This document shows, piece after piece, positions 32,249 to 40,681 of a stretch of DNA of 64,000 nt; the first letter of the stretch is position 1; every line of letters starts with the position of its first letter. Made by a program: the position numbers and the translations under genes. The notes beneath the pieces are model-generated. The model saw only the letters and a program-made list of their open reading frames with translations. It made no database searches and was not told the origin of the DNA. The stretch is from JBHENC01 sp051000345 (GTDB lineage: Bacteria; Acidobacteriota; Blastocatellia; Pyrinomonadales; Pyrinomonadaceae). The DNA lies in the NCBI GenBank assembly GCA_051000345.1, contig JBPCOJ010000106.1, forward strand, positions 1-64,000, given 5' to 3'.

Positions 32249-33934
32249 TTATGATCGTCCGTTAAAGGAGGCGAGCAGTTCGGCGATGGCGTCTATATAT
32301 GAGCGACGCACGTCCGCGCCGCCCGGATAGTTGTTGACGATGATGGAGAAGACGAGGCGCTCGCCCGCCGCGCTTGTCGCGTAGCCAGAGAGCGAGGAAA
32401 CGGCTTCGACTGTGCCTGTCTTGGCGCGGACGTTGCCCGCTGCCGCCGTGCCTTTCATGCGATTGGCAAGCGTGCCGTCAACTCCCGCCAAGGGCAGCGC
32501 GTCGCGGAAGACGTTCGAGAATGGAAGTCGGCTGATGTAAGCGAGCAGCTTTACGCTCGCGTCGGCAGTTACGAAGTCGTGGCGCGAGAGGCCGGAGCCG
32601 TCGTTCATCACGACGGCGTCCGCGCCCGCGCGTTGCAAAAAAGCTTTGACGACATTAATGCCTGCTTCCGCGCTCGTCGAGCGTGCGCTTGATTGTGCGG
32701 TGCGCTGTTGATCGCCGCCGGAGATGGATAAAATGGGGACTGCCGCAATTCTTCCCTTTTGTTCGCCGAGCGTTCGTAAGGTAAGTTCCGTGTAAAGATT
32801 CTGGCTCGGCTTCAAAGTCTTCGCCGCGATGAAGCTCAAAGGCGGCGATTGCCGTTTGGCTAACTCAAAGAGTTTCGACGTGTCGAGCGGAATGTTCCGG
32901 CGCGCGCGCGCATCAATAATTTGCGATTGGCCTGCGACGGTGACGCCGCGACGCGAGAGCGAGGCGCGCAGTAAATCAACAAACATTTGCGCCGGGCGCG
33001 CGACGGCGATTTCTCCCGTATAGCCTCTGTCGTCGAGCGGCAGGCTTCCGCCGACTTCAATCGTGTTTGCGCCCAAGTCCCGATAGACGCTCAACTCTCT
33101 GCGCGTGCCGCGCGCGGTGGTCGTCGTCAGGTTCTTGATCGTGATGTGCGGCAATTGGGCTGGCCCCGTCGCAATCGTACACGATGAGCCGACGCTTGCG
33201 CCGGGTTTGACGAAGAGATCAATCGAATTATCGTTGACCGTGAGCGCGCTTACTTCCGCGCCGTAGTACCATTGCAGATCGTCCCATTCCCAGCCTGCGC
33301 CGTAGGGCGCGCCCGTGAAATAACTTTCGTCACCAACGAGAGCGCCTTCGACGCGGCGCACGCCCGCCGCCGCAATCCTTTCCGCAAGCTCGTCAATCGC
33401 CTTCGTGTAATCGCCGTCGTTAAAGCTTGCCGCGATGGACGGATCGCCGCGCCCGTAAACAATCAAATCGCCGCGCAACGTGCCGGACGCGTCCGGGCGA
33501 TTCGCGGCGTAAACGGAAGTCGTCCAGCGAAATTCCGGCGTGAGCCGGTCAAGCGCGGCGGCCATCGTGTACATCTTCATGTTCGAGGCAGGAACTAAAA
33601 GCTTTCCGGCGTTTTCCTCAAAGAGCGTGCGCCCCGTGTCGAGCGAAACGACTTTGACGCCGACGAAGGCGGGCGCGAGTTGCGGGCTGCTCAAAATTTG
33701 GCGAATGCGCGAACGTAAGTCTTCAATCGTCTGCGACGCATTCGCGGAAGCGGCACGCACAGTCGCGGAAGCTGTGGGCGTTGTAGAAACGGCGGGCGTT
33801 GCGGAAACAACTCTGCGCCCGCGTTGTTGCTGCGGCTCTTGTGCGAAGACGTTGACGACGACTGCGCCGGAGCCGAACGAACAAAGCAGCACTAAGCAGA
33901 TTAGTGTGGAGACGCGCTCTTTATTAAGTGTCAT
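32249..33934 (-). CDS. dacB: D-alanyl-D-alanine carboxypeptidase/endopeptidase (PBP4, S13 family)
   Basis: 561 residues with an N-terminal signal sequence (to about residue 31). The three penicillin-binding motifs are in place: SNMK (Ser117, Lys120) after LLVPA, an S-x-N equivalent near NDGSGLSRHD, and KTGT in RAKTGTVEAVSS. The long insertion between the first two motifs is typical of class C PBP4. It trims and cleaves cross-links in periplasmic peptidoglycan. It is the gene downstream of the heptose kinase, 22 bp away, so wall and LPS functions are linked here. Confidence 0.92.
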   Translation of the reverse strand: MTLNKERVSTLICLVLLCSFGSGAVVVNVFAQEPQQQRGRRVVSATPAVSTTPTASATVRAASANASQTIEDLRSRIRQILSSPQLAPAFVGVKVVSLDTGRTLFEENAGKLLVPASNMKMYTMAAALDRLTPEFRWTTSVYAANRPDASGTLRGDLIVYGRGDPSIAASFNDGDYTKAIDELAERIAAAGVRRVEGALVGDESYFTGAPYGAGWEWDDLQWYYGAEVSALTVNDNSIDLFVKPGASVGSSCTIATGPAQLPHITIKNLTTTTARGTRRELSVYRDLGANTIEVGGSLPLDDRGYTGEIAVARPAQMFVDLLRASLSRRGVTVAGQSQIIDARARRNIPLDTSKLFELAKRQSPPLSFIAAKTLKPSQNLYTELTLRTLGEQKGRIAAVPILSISGGDQQRTAQSSARSTSAEAGINVVKAFLQRAGADAVVMNDGSGLSRHDFVTADASVKLLAYISRLPFSNVFRDALPLAGVDGTLANRMKGTAAAGNVRAKTGTVEAVSSLSGYATSAAGERLVFSIIVNNYPGGADVRRSYIDAIAELLASFNGRS

Positions 33935-33956
33935 TATCGAGTGCCATTATCGAGAA

Positions 33957-34964
33957 TCATTGTTTTTCTTCGAGCGGCTCGAAGGAGTTGATAAGTTCTT
34001 CTGTGCTGGCAGTCGCTGTGCCGACTTTGCCGACGACGATGCCTGCCGCGTGGTTGGCGAGCGTTGCGGCGTCAAGCATCGTCACTCCGGCGCTAAGCGC
34101 ACAGGCTAGCGTGGCGATCACGGTGTCGCCCGCGCCGGTCACGTCGTAGACTTCACGCGCGACGGTTTCGACTTGAACGGGCGCGCCGTTCGATTCCAGC
34201 AACATCATGCCGCGCTCGCCGCGCGTGATAAGCACCGCATCGCAACCCAGCCGCGCCTGTATCATGCGCGCCGCTTGTTCAAGCCCTTCGTTCGTGTCCG
34301 CTTCCGTATTCGTCAAACGCAGTGCTTCGTGATGATTCGGCGTAACGAGCGTCGCCGGGCGATAAGCATCGAAGTTGCGTATCTTCGGGTCGATCAATAC
34401 GGGAATGCCGCGTTCACGCGCGAACGGCAGAACTTCTGCGAGAACGCGCGTCGTGACAGCGCCTTTGTCATAATCGGAGACGACAAACGCGTGCGCGTCC
34501 ATAAGCAATTTTTTCAACGCGTGGATGATGCGGTCTTCCGTTTCCGCCGCGACGTGCGTGCGACGCTCGCGGTCTGCGCGGACGACGAGTTGGTTGTGCG
34601 CGATGATGCGCGTCTTGATTGTCGTCGGGCGACTTTCATCAACGATGAGAGTTTCATACGCCTGCGCTGCGCCCGCGTTTTGCAGTTCCCTGCGCAGATT
34701 TTCTCCGGCGCGATCATTGCCAACAACGCCGACCACCGCCGCGCGTGTGCCGAGCGCCAGAAGATTCGCCACGACGTTGGCCGCGCCGCCCAAGTGAACC
34801 GACTCGCGCTGAATGTCCACGACAGGCACGGGCGCTTCCGGCGAAATGCGCGTCACCTCGCCCCACACGAATTCATCTAGCATCACATCGCCGAGCACGA
34901 CCACAAAACGCTCACGCAAACGCCGCGTCAATTCCGCCACCGCTTGCGCTGTCAGTTGCTTCAT
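33957..34964 (-). CDS. rfaE1: D-glycero-beta-D-manno-heptose-7-phosphate kinase
   Basis: 335 residues, a PfkB/ribokinase-family sugar kinase. Text diagnostic for the HldE N-terminal domain: VVLGDVMLDEFVWGEVTRIS, PEAPVPVV, HLGGAANVVANLLALG and the anion-hole/catalytic-base motif VTGAGDTVIATLA. It phosphorylates D-glycero-D-manno-heptose 7-phosphate at C1 on the way to ADP-heptose for the LPS inner core. The adenylyltransferase half of E. coli HldE is absent, so a separate rfaE2 is expected elsewhere. It lies between the GT9 heptosyltransferase and dacB on the same strand. Confidence 0.93.
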   Translation of the reverse strand: MKQLTAQAVAELTRRLRERFVVVLGDVMLDEFVWGEVTRISPEAPVPVVDIQRESVHLGGAANVVANLLALGTRAAVVGVVGNDRAGENLRRELQNAGAAQAYETLIVDESRPTTIKTRIIAHNQLVVRADRERRTHVAAETEDRIIHALKKLLMDAHAFVVSDYDKGAVTTRVLAEVLPFARERGIPVLIDPKIRNFDAYRPATLVTPNHHEALRLTNTEADTNEGLEQAARMIQARLGCDAVLITRGERGMMLLESNGAPVQVETVAREVYDVTGAGDTVIATLACALSAGVTMLDAATLANHAAGIVVGKVGTATASTEELINSFEPLEEKQ

Positions 34965-35031
34965 AAATTAAGTTTCTTCGTTGCCGGAACAAGCGAAGAC
35001 GAAGGCTATTTTATTTTCCCGGCACGCGTTT

Positions 35032-36252
35032 CTATTTTTCCAATACGCGTTCAATCGCCGCTGTGACTCTCTCGACGGAAACGCGGCGGATACATTCGGG
35101 CGCATCGAATTGCCCGCATGTATAGCCGGGACACGGCGCGCACGGCATCGCTTCGCGGACGACTTCGTAAGCGGCGCGCGTCCAAGGATGCCAGCGCGCG
35201 ACGCTCGATGAACCGAAGATGATGACCGACGGCGCGTTGACGGCTGCCGCGATGTGCGCGATGCCGCTGTCGTTGCCGACGAAGAGGCGCGCGCGCGCGG
35301 CAAGCGCAGTTACTTCCGGCAGCGAAAGATTTGTCAGCATAGTAATCGGCGCACGCGATTGTTCGATGAGCACGTTGATGATTTCCGTTTCGTGCGGAGC
35401 GGCAATCGCAACGACTTCGAGGCCGCGCGCGTGAAGAGTTTCGGCGACGCGCGCGAAGTTTTCCGTTGCCCACTGCTTCGACGCGAAGGCCGCCGCCGGA
35501 TGAAGCAGCGCGAAGGGTTTGCCGTTGTCGTTCGCGGTGTAAGCTTCGCAATCTTCGTTGATACGTGCAGCGCGTAGTTTCGCATTGACGCTCGCCGACG
35601 CAGCGTTTGTGACGGCGAGATGCGTCGGCGGCAAATCCGTCACAGGCACGCCCGTCCAGCCGAGCAGCGCGAGTTGATTTTCAACCGAGTGCGTATCGTC
35701 TCTCTTCCAGATTTCATGCGCGGGCGGCGCTTGGTGGTTGTGCAAACGCCCGTAGCGGTATTCAGCGTAGCCGACGCGTTGCCTTGCGCCCGAAGCTCTC
35801 GTGAGAAACGTCGCGGTTGTGCCGCCGTGAAGATTGAACGCGACATCGTAGCGCGCCGCGCGAAGCTCATGCACGACACGCGCGCGCGCCGCCGTCGAAC
35901 GCCCTTTGATCGTGATGACGCGGTCAACGTCAGCGAATCCGTCGAGCACGGGCGCAACCCAGTCTTCTAATAGAATGTCTATGCGCGCGCGCGGCAGAAA
36001 TCTTTTGAGCGCGTGCAGGGAAGGCGTGGCAAGCACAGTATCGCCGATGGAGCGCAGGCGCACGACGAGCACACGTTCGACGCTTTGCCAATCCCAACGC
36101 GCGGGCGCAAGAAGAAGCGGCTGCGCCGGAAAAATCGTGTGCGGCACAGTCGTTTCATCATCGCGCAGCATCGCGGCGGTGGATTGATAAAGAATCGGCG
36201 GCGATTCAAGTTGTGCGTGTGGAGTCCTCATCCTCAATCGTTGCTTCATCAA
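35032..36252 (-). CDS. Glycosyltransferase family 9 (heptosyltransferase)
   Basis: Up to 406 residues; starts at 36252, 36249 or 36231 are possible, all overlapping the end of the Trm112-like gene by 26-47 bases. The GT9 pattern is clear: VLVVRLRSIGDTVLATPSLH, YDVAFNLHGGTTATFLTR, the donor-site block FALLHPAAAFASKQWATENF and LFVGNDSGIAHIAAA. The C-terminal CAPCPGYTCGQFDAPECIR Cys cluster is common in this family. With the heptose kinase next to it, it probably adds ADP-heptose to lipid A-core, though which heptosyl step is unknown. Confidence 0.9.
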   Translation of the reverse strand: MMKQRLRMRTPHAQLESPPILYQSTAAMLRDDETTVPHTIFPAQPLLLAPARWDWQSVERVLVVRLRSIGDTVLATPSLHALKRFLPRARIDILLEDWVAPVLDGFADVDRVITIKGRSTAARARVVHELRAARYDVAFNLHGGTTATFLTRASGARQRVGYAEYRYGRLHNHQAPPAHEIWKRDDTHSVENQLALLGWTGVPVTDLPPTHLAVTNAASASVNAKLRAARINEDCEAYTANDNGKPFALLHPAAAFASKQWATENFARVAETLHARGLEVVAIAAPHETEIINVLIEQSRAPITMLTNLSLPEVTALAARARLFVGNDSGIAHIAAAVNAPSVIIFGSSSVARWHPWTRAAYEVVREAMPCAPCPGYTCGQFDAPECIRRVSVERVTAAIERVLEK

Positions 36253-36397
36253 TCAGCATCACGGGAATATCATCGCGGATCGGATATACGCGGCGGCACT
36301 CTACACACTTGAGACTGTTTCCGTCCGGCTGCACTTCGACTTTCCCTTTACACGCCGGGCACGCCAGAATCTCCAACAAATCTTGACTGATCGCCAT
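36206..36397 (-). CDS. Trm112 family zinc protein
   Basis: 63 residues from the ATG at 36397 (MAISQDLLEILACPACKG), preceded by AAAGG; an in-frame start 18 bases earlier is possible. CPAC and LKCVECRR provide four zinc-binding cysteines, followed by YPIRDDIPVMLIDEA, the signature of Trm112/YcaR-like proteins. In eukaryotes and archaea Trm112 activates methyltransferases; bacterial members are often encoded next to LPS or lipid A genes, as here. Its end overlaps the start of the GT9 gene, suggesting translational coupling. Confidence 0.88.
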   Translation of the reverse strand: MAISQDLLEILACPACKGKVEVQPDGNSLKCVECRRVYPIRDDIPVMLIDEATIEDEDSTRTT

Positions 36398-36691
36398 AAC
36401 TTTTTTGCCTTTCACTTTGCGTTTTCAAGCTTAACAGCTTCGCAAAGAAGCGGGCAAGCAAGAGTCACCTCCGAGCGGGCGCTTTGAAGGCGAGCGAGAT
36501 AGATATGTATGCCAACGCGCTGTCCCATTTCGGTTTTCATAAGGCAATCGCAGCTTGAAAATTATTATCGCGCGCACAGTTTCGCGGCTCTCTCGATGGC
36601 GCGCTTGCCGCGCGGCGCGTTCGTGTGTTAGTGATAATGAAATCGCTGATTGCTATGTTTTCGCGTTGCCTGTAAGTGAGGTGAAGAAGGA

Positions 36692-37453
36692 TTGTCTTTA
36701 GAATTTGCCGTTCAATTCGCGTGTCCTTTGCGGGCGCGTTATTCGGAAAAACATCTGCGCGCGTGGGGCAGTCTCGGGAACATTCACACGCGTTTGACGA
36801 CGGGTGACAAGGGCGTGCCGGACGCGGACAAACTGCGCTTCATCGAGAATTCGCGCGACGAAATAGAAACGATGCAAAGGGAAACGATGATTTGCCCTTC
36901 GTGTCCGGCGTGCTTGCCGAAGGAAGCGGCGGGCGAAGGCGAATCCGTCGGCTGTTTAGGGCGCGTCACGTACCCGATTGAAGGGCAGTTTGAAAAATTC
37001 ATGGCAGACCGCGTGCAGCTTCTGCTGGACACGCTCGACGCGTGCGATCAACCGCGCCTGCTGCGCATTCTCGTCGATGCGGAATCGCCATTCGACGGCG
37101 AAGGCACAAAGGAATTGCGGCGCGTCACGACCACGCAGGGCTTGCGTTTCTTTGAACTGCGCTTGCCGATTCGATTGACGCGCGAAGCGGCGCATCTCAC
37201 GACGGACAATATTTTCGATTTGCTCGCGGGCTTTCGCTCCGACGACCACGCGCGCACAACTTACACGCGCGAGATTTCCGGCGCGGCGATTGCCGACTAT
37301 TACGACTTTTTAGACTTCGTTTTGCGCAACGATATTTCCACATCCGAACAAGCCAGACTCCACGCGCGCGGGCGCAACTACGCTCAATATCTGCGTTTGC
37401 TCGCCGCACACGAACGCGCCGAAGCGCTTGGCGCACGCGTGCTGCTTGATTGA
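36692..37453 (+). CDS. Unknown protein with Cys cluster (253 aa)
   Basis: 253 residues, apparent start TTG 36692 with GAGGTG eleven bases upstream. No signal peptide or membrane segment. A four-Cys cluster CPSCPACLPKEAAGEGESVG then C lies at about residues 68-89 and could bind zinc or an Fe-S centre. The C-terminal half is helical and charged (REAAHLTTDNIFDLLAGFRS, YYDFLDFVLRNDISTSEQAR). No family is recognised. The codon and base use match its neighbours, so it is probably a native gene. It converges on the PATAN-domain gene with a 36-bp gap. Confidence 0.6.
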   Translation: MSLEFAVQFACPLRARYSEKHLRAWGSLGNIHTRLTTGDKGVPDADKLRFIENSRDEIETMQRETMICPSCPACLPKEAAGEGESVGCLGRVTYPIEGQFEKFMADRVQLLLDTLDACDQPRLLRILVDAESPFDGEGTKELRRVTTTQGLRFFELRLPIRLTREAAHLTTDNIFDLLAGFRSDDHARTTYTREISGAAIADYYDFLDFVLRNDISTSEQARLHARGRNYAQYLRLLAAHERAEALGARVLLD

Positions 37454-37489
37454 ACTGTTGCCGGATTGAACAACGGAGGTTGGAGCCGG

Positions 37490-38209
37490 TTACATATTCT
37501 CTTCGTCGAACTGCCGCAATGAATCGAGTATGAGGTTGGTGTTGCTGGCGGCGTTGATGGTGATGGGAAAGGCTTCCGCGTGTCTTTCAAAATCGAACGC
37601 GCCGGATGTCGCTTCGACGATTTTGCGGAACGCTTCTTCGGCAATCAAATCTCCGCTCTCCGCGCCGACGATGCGTCCTTCGTTAAATAAAATTCTTCCC
37701 TGCACGGCTTCGTTCATGATTGAGAGCGAGCCGGTCAAGCGCGCGTTCTCAAGCACCTGCACGGCGTCGAAGATACTGATTGCGGAAAGGTCGCCCGCAA
37801 ATATGGAAGCGGGGCGCAGAGCGGTTGCCGATTGCGCTGGCGCGGCGAGCGGCGAAAAATCCGGGCGGCGCGCGCGGCGTATGGCTTCGAGTCCGGTGGC
37901 GATGGAGATGCGCGGGTCTAGCTGTTTGGCTTCGAGCAGGCGGTCATGCGCGGCTTCCAAATCTTCGCGCTCGATGTAGAGGCTGGCAAGCGCAAGGCAC
38001 TGGCGCGCGGCCTCGTCCGAGTGTTTATGTGTGGCGGCGATTTCGCGCAAACGCTCGCGCAGCGGCAAGGAGCGCGGGCGGCGTTCGAGAGCCGCATGAA
38101 GGCGCTTGATAGCGCGCTCCGGCGCTCTGTATTTGATGAATAGTTCGGCGTCGAGCAATGCCGTCTCGACTTCTCCCTCGCTGTCTGCGGGCGGGTGCGC
38201 TTCGCTCAT
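37490..38209 (-). CDS. TPR / PATAN (DUF4388) domain protein
   Basis: 239 residues. The first 110 residues are TPR-like (FIKYRAPERAIKRLHAALER, ARQCLALASLYIEREDLEAA). Residues 135-225 match the DUF4388/PATAN pattern: IFAGDLSAISIFDAVQVLEN, ARLTGSLSI, GRILFNEGRIVGAESG and EEAFRKIVEATSGAFDFE. PATAN domains occur in signalling and GTPase-linked regulators, often in gliding or chemotaxis contexts. No catalytic motif. It is transcribed away from the c-di-GMP genes that follow. Confidence 0.78.
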   Translation of the reverse strand: MSEAHPPADSEGEVETALLDAELFIKYRAPERAIKRLHAALERRPRSLPLRERLREIAATHKHSDEAARQCLALASLYIEREDLEAAHDRLLEAKQLDPRISIATGLEAIRRARRPDFSPLAAPAQSATALRPASIFAGDLSAISIFDAVQVLENARLTGSLSIMNEAVQGRILFNEGRIVGAESGDLIAEEAFRKIVEATSGAFDFERHAEAFPITINAASNTNLILDSLRQFDEENM

Positions 38210-38540
38210 TGATCCAACCTTATGGCTGCGGGATTAAACAATTGGTCGGGAATCAAAGCGGCGAGTCTATCACAAGTCGAAAACCAGTGAAATTTCATGT
38301 GGTGCGTGTGTTCTTTGCCGCTATGCAAGCACGATTCCGTGTACACGCCAAATCCATCATCACGCAAACTCGTTCACTTTGACAATGCAACGCCGCCTTT
38401 AATGCTTCAATATACTTCACGTACAATCTCAGCTTACGGCTTACAACTTCGGGCGATTTAGACTTTAATTGTTTTGTCTTCGCTTTTGAAGGCAAATAAT
38501 TTTACCGCTGTGCGCAATTCTCGCGGAGCGCGCGCAAACG

Positions 38541-38556
38541 TGGCACGCTGAATGCT
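38541..38556 (+). promoter_or_regulatory. Sigma-54-type promoter of the HD-GYP gene
   Basis: TGGCACGCTGAATGCT matches the -24/-12 consensus, with GG and GC exactly 10 bases apart. It lies about 50 bases before the ATG at 38605. It would need a sigma-54 activator; none is encoded nearby with an AAA+ domain of that kind. The rest of the 395-bp gap shows nothing else. Confidence 0.5.
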
Positions 38557-38604
38557 CTCTCGCTTATTGAAAGCAATTTCTTCAAAGCGTAAGGAGCAAC
38601 GTAG

Positions 38605-39291
38605 ATGCACGATCAAACGGTGCTGGACAGCGTTAGCGCGTCAACGATCCGATTAGTGAATGGCGACTGGGCGAATTATCTGCAACGCGTTTGTCATAGC
38701 CTGCGTTCAATCGGTCAGATTTGCTGCGGCGACGGCGCGGAGGTTCTGCTAAGGCGTCTCAAGCGCACGCGTCCTTCGACTTACGGGCATAGCCTGCGCG
38801 TCGCCAGATTTTCGCGCGCCACAGGCCAGGCCTTCGGCTTTGACGATACGCGCTTGAAGCAATTGGGCAAGGCCGCCGTGATGCACGACATCGGCAAACT
38901 CCTTGTGCCTGAAGCCGTGCTCAGCCGCCCGCGCAAGCCGACGGCGACTGAAATGTTCGTGCTGAAAAAACATCCCAGCTTCGGCGCGATGCTAACATCC
39001 TATTTCAAGCTTCCGAGGGAATTGAGCATACGCACGCAGCATCACCACGAGCGTTGGGACGGCAAAGGCTACCCGGAAGGCTTGGCTGGCACGGATATTC
39101 CGCTGATGGCGCGCATCGTTCAAGTCGCGGATACTTATGACGCGATGACGGCAACGGATCGCCCGTACCGCAAACCGCACACGCACGCGGAAGCGATTGC
39201 AGAATTACGCAAGCAAGCGGGCACACAGTTTGACCCGCGCGTGATAGAAGCCTTCACGGATACGTTCCCGGAACAGCATTCGTCGCACTGA
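38605..39291 (+). CDS. HD-GYP domain c-di-GMP phosphodiesterase
   Basis: 228 residues with AAGGAG eight bases before the ATG. After a 55-residue N-terminal segment the HD-GYP domain has all main motifs: YGHSLRVARFS, the metal pair in AVMHDIGKLLVP (His94, Asp95), KKHPSFGA, HHERWDGKGYPEGL (147 onward) and VADTYDAMTATDRPYR. It should hydrolyse cyclic di-GMP, cytoplasmically. There is no receiver or membrane domain, so regulation is probably transcriptional; a sigma-54-like promoter precedes it. A GGDEF gene for the opposite reaction follows on the same strand. Confidence 0.9.
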   Translation: MHDQTVLDSVSASTIRLVNGDWANYLQRVCHSLRSIGQICCGDGAEVLLRRLKRTRPSTYGHSLRVARFSRATGQAFGFDDTRLKQLGKAAVMHDIGKLLVPEAVLSRPRKPTATEMFVLKKHPSFGAMLTSYFKLPRELSIRTQHHHERWDGKGYPEGLAGTDIPLMARIVQVADTYDAMTATDRPYRKPHTHAEAIAELRKQAGTQFDPRVIEAFTDTFPEQHSSH

Positions 39292-39450
39292 CAAGCCTGT
39301 TTTCTGGAGCGCGGCGCTTGTTCATCATTTAACTTTATTAGTGAGCGCGATAAACTTTCCCGGCGCAAGATGCGGAGATAGTTTTCGCGCTCTTCTCGTA
39401 TAAGCTTTTTGGTGAAAACTATCGAACGCAATAATTCTTTAGGAGCGCCG

Positions 39451-40428
39451 ATGTCATATCCCGTTATGCAACCTCTATCTCCCATAGATTTCACAGACTT
39501 CAAGAACCTGATCGAACTCGGCACGGACGAGATTGCGCAGCGCTGGATTGATGCCGTGCGCGCAGACCACGAAGTACCCTCGACGGAAGGCATCGCCGAG
39601 CCGCTCTTGATGGATTCTGTGCCACTCGTGCTGCGCGAAATATTGCGTGTGATCGAACTCGACGAACAAAAAATTGAAGGCGCGCACATTGTCACTGCCG
39701 CCAAGCATGGCCGCGTTCGCGCCCGTCAACATTTCGATGTCAAAGAACTCGTGCGCGAGTATCAATTGCTGCGCGAACATATTTTTCTTTACTTGCAGGA
39801 GCATCTCGCGCAATTTGCGGGCGGGCGCGATCCCGCCAAACTTTTAGCGATATATCGTCGCGTCGGTCTCGCCATTGACGAAGCGACGCGCTCGACCATC
39901 GATGCCTTTGTCGAAGAACACACGGGCGAACTGCTTCACCTTTCGCGCACAGACAGTTTGACGGGGCTATACAATCACCGCACTTTTTACGAGCGGCTGG
40001 CGGAAGAAGTCAAACGCGCCGCGCGTTATCAGAGTCCGCTCTCGATTGCGCTCATCGATCTGGATGATTTCAAACTCGTCAACGATACGCGCGGGCATCA
40101 ATTCGGTGATCGCCTGCTCGCCAAATGCGCCCGCTCGCTCGATGACGCCTTGCGCGAAACGGATATTATCTGTCGCTACGGCGGCGACGAGTTCAGCGTG
40201 ATTCTGCCGGAAACGGAAAAAGAGGATGCCGTTCAGTTGATGCAGCGCGTGCAGGAAGCGTTCAGTGAATCCGGCGCGAAAGAGGGCGCGCCCGCATCCT
40301 TCGGCATGAGTTACGGCATCGCTATCTATCCAGCCGACGCTTCGGAACCAGAAAACCTGATTCGCGCGGCAGACAATCAATTGCTCGGCAAAAAGAAACA
40401 GCGCCGCGATAGCGAACAAGCAAAGTAA
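39451..40428 (+). CDS. GGDEF diguanylate cyclase with RsbRD-like sensor
   Basis: 325 residues from the ATG at 39451, which has AGGAG five bases upstream; a frame open to 39409 lacks this. Residues 10-150 form an all-helical N-terminal domain of the RsbRD/RsbU type (LGTDEIAQRWIDAVRADHEV, FDVKELVREYQLLREHIFLY), a stress-sensor module. Residues 165-320 are a GGDEF domain with an intact GGDEF motif at 244-248 and an RxxD inhibitory site (RETD, 235-238) at the correct distance, so product inhibition by c-di-GMP is expected. It makes c-di-GMP from GTP and pairs with the HD-GYP enzyme upstream. Confidence 0.9.
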   Translation: MSYPVMQPLSPIDFTDFKNLIELGTDEIAQRWIDAVRADHEVPSTEGIAEPLLMDSVPLVLREILRVIELDEQKIEGAHIVTAAKHGRVRARQHFDVKELVREYQLLREHIFLYLQEHLAQFAGGRDPAKLLAIYRRVGLAIDEATRSTIDAFVEEHTGELLHLSRTDSLTGLYNHRTFYERLAEEVKRAARYQSPLSIALIDLDDFKLVNDTRGHQFGDRLLAKCARSLDDALRETDIICRYGGDEFSVILPETEKEDAVQLMQRVQEAFSESGAKEGAPASFGMSYGIAIYPADASEPENLIRAADNQLLGKKKQRRDSEQAK

Positions 40429-40475
40429 CGTTATAGAGACACCGCTTCCGCGTGCGCCGCTGATTCAACTTTATT

Positions 40476-40510
40476 AAAAAGGCCGCCTTCAAATCGAAGG
40501 CAGCCTTTTT
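40476..40510 (+). terminator. Terminator after the GGDEF gene
   Basis: AAAAAGGC and GCCTTTTT plus GCCTTC/GAAGGC form a stem with one C/A mismatch and a 5-base loop, ending in TTTTT. Confidence 0.7.
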
Positions 40511-40573
40511 ATGTTTCGTGTTCCGTTTACGATTGCTTGTCCTATATAGCCGCTTGCAAATGAATAAGAATGT

Positions 40574-40646
40574 TGTAGGGGCAGGGCTAGTCCCTACCCG
40601 CTTTCTTTCACATAAAACACGGGCAGGGACAAGCCCTGCCCCTACA
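40574..40646. repeat. Palindromic dispersed repeat, copy 1 (73 bp)
   Basis: Starts TGTAGGGGCAGGG and ends CCCTGCCCCTACA, with further internal pairing (TCCCTACCCG with CGGGCAGGGA). A second copy lies at 62734. It sits between convergent genes, as REP-type elements often do. Confidence 0.75.
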
Positions 40647-40681
40647 TAAATCCGCCTTTCTATTGATGCTGAAATTTTATT

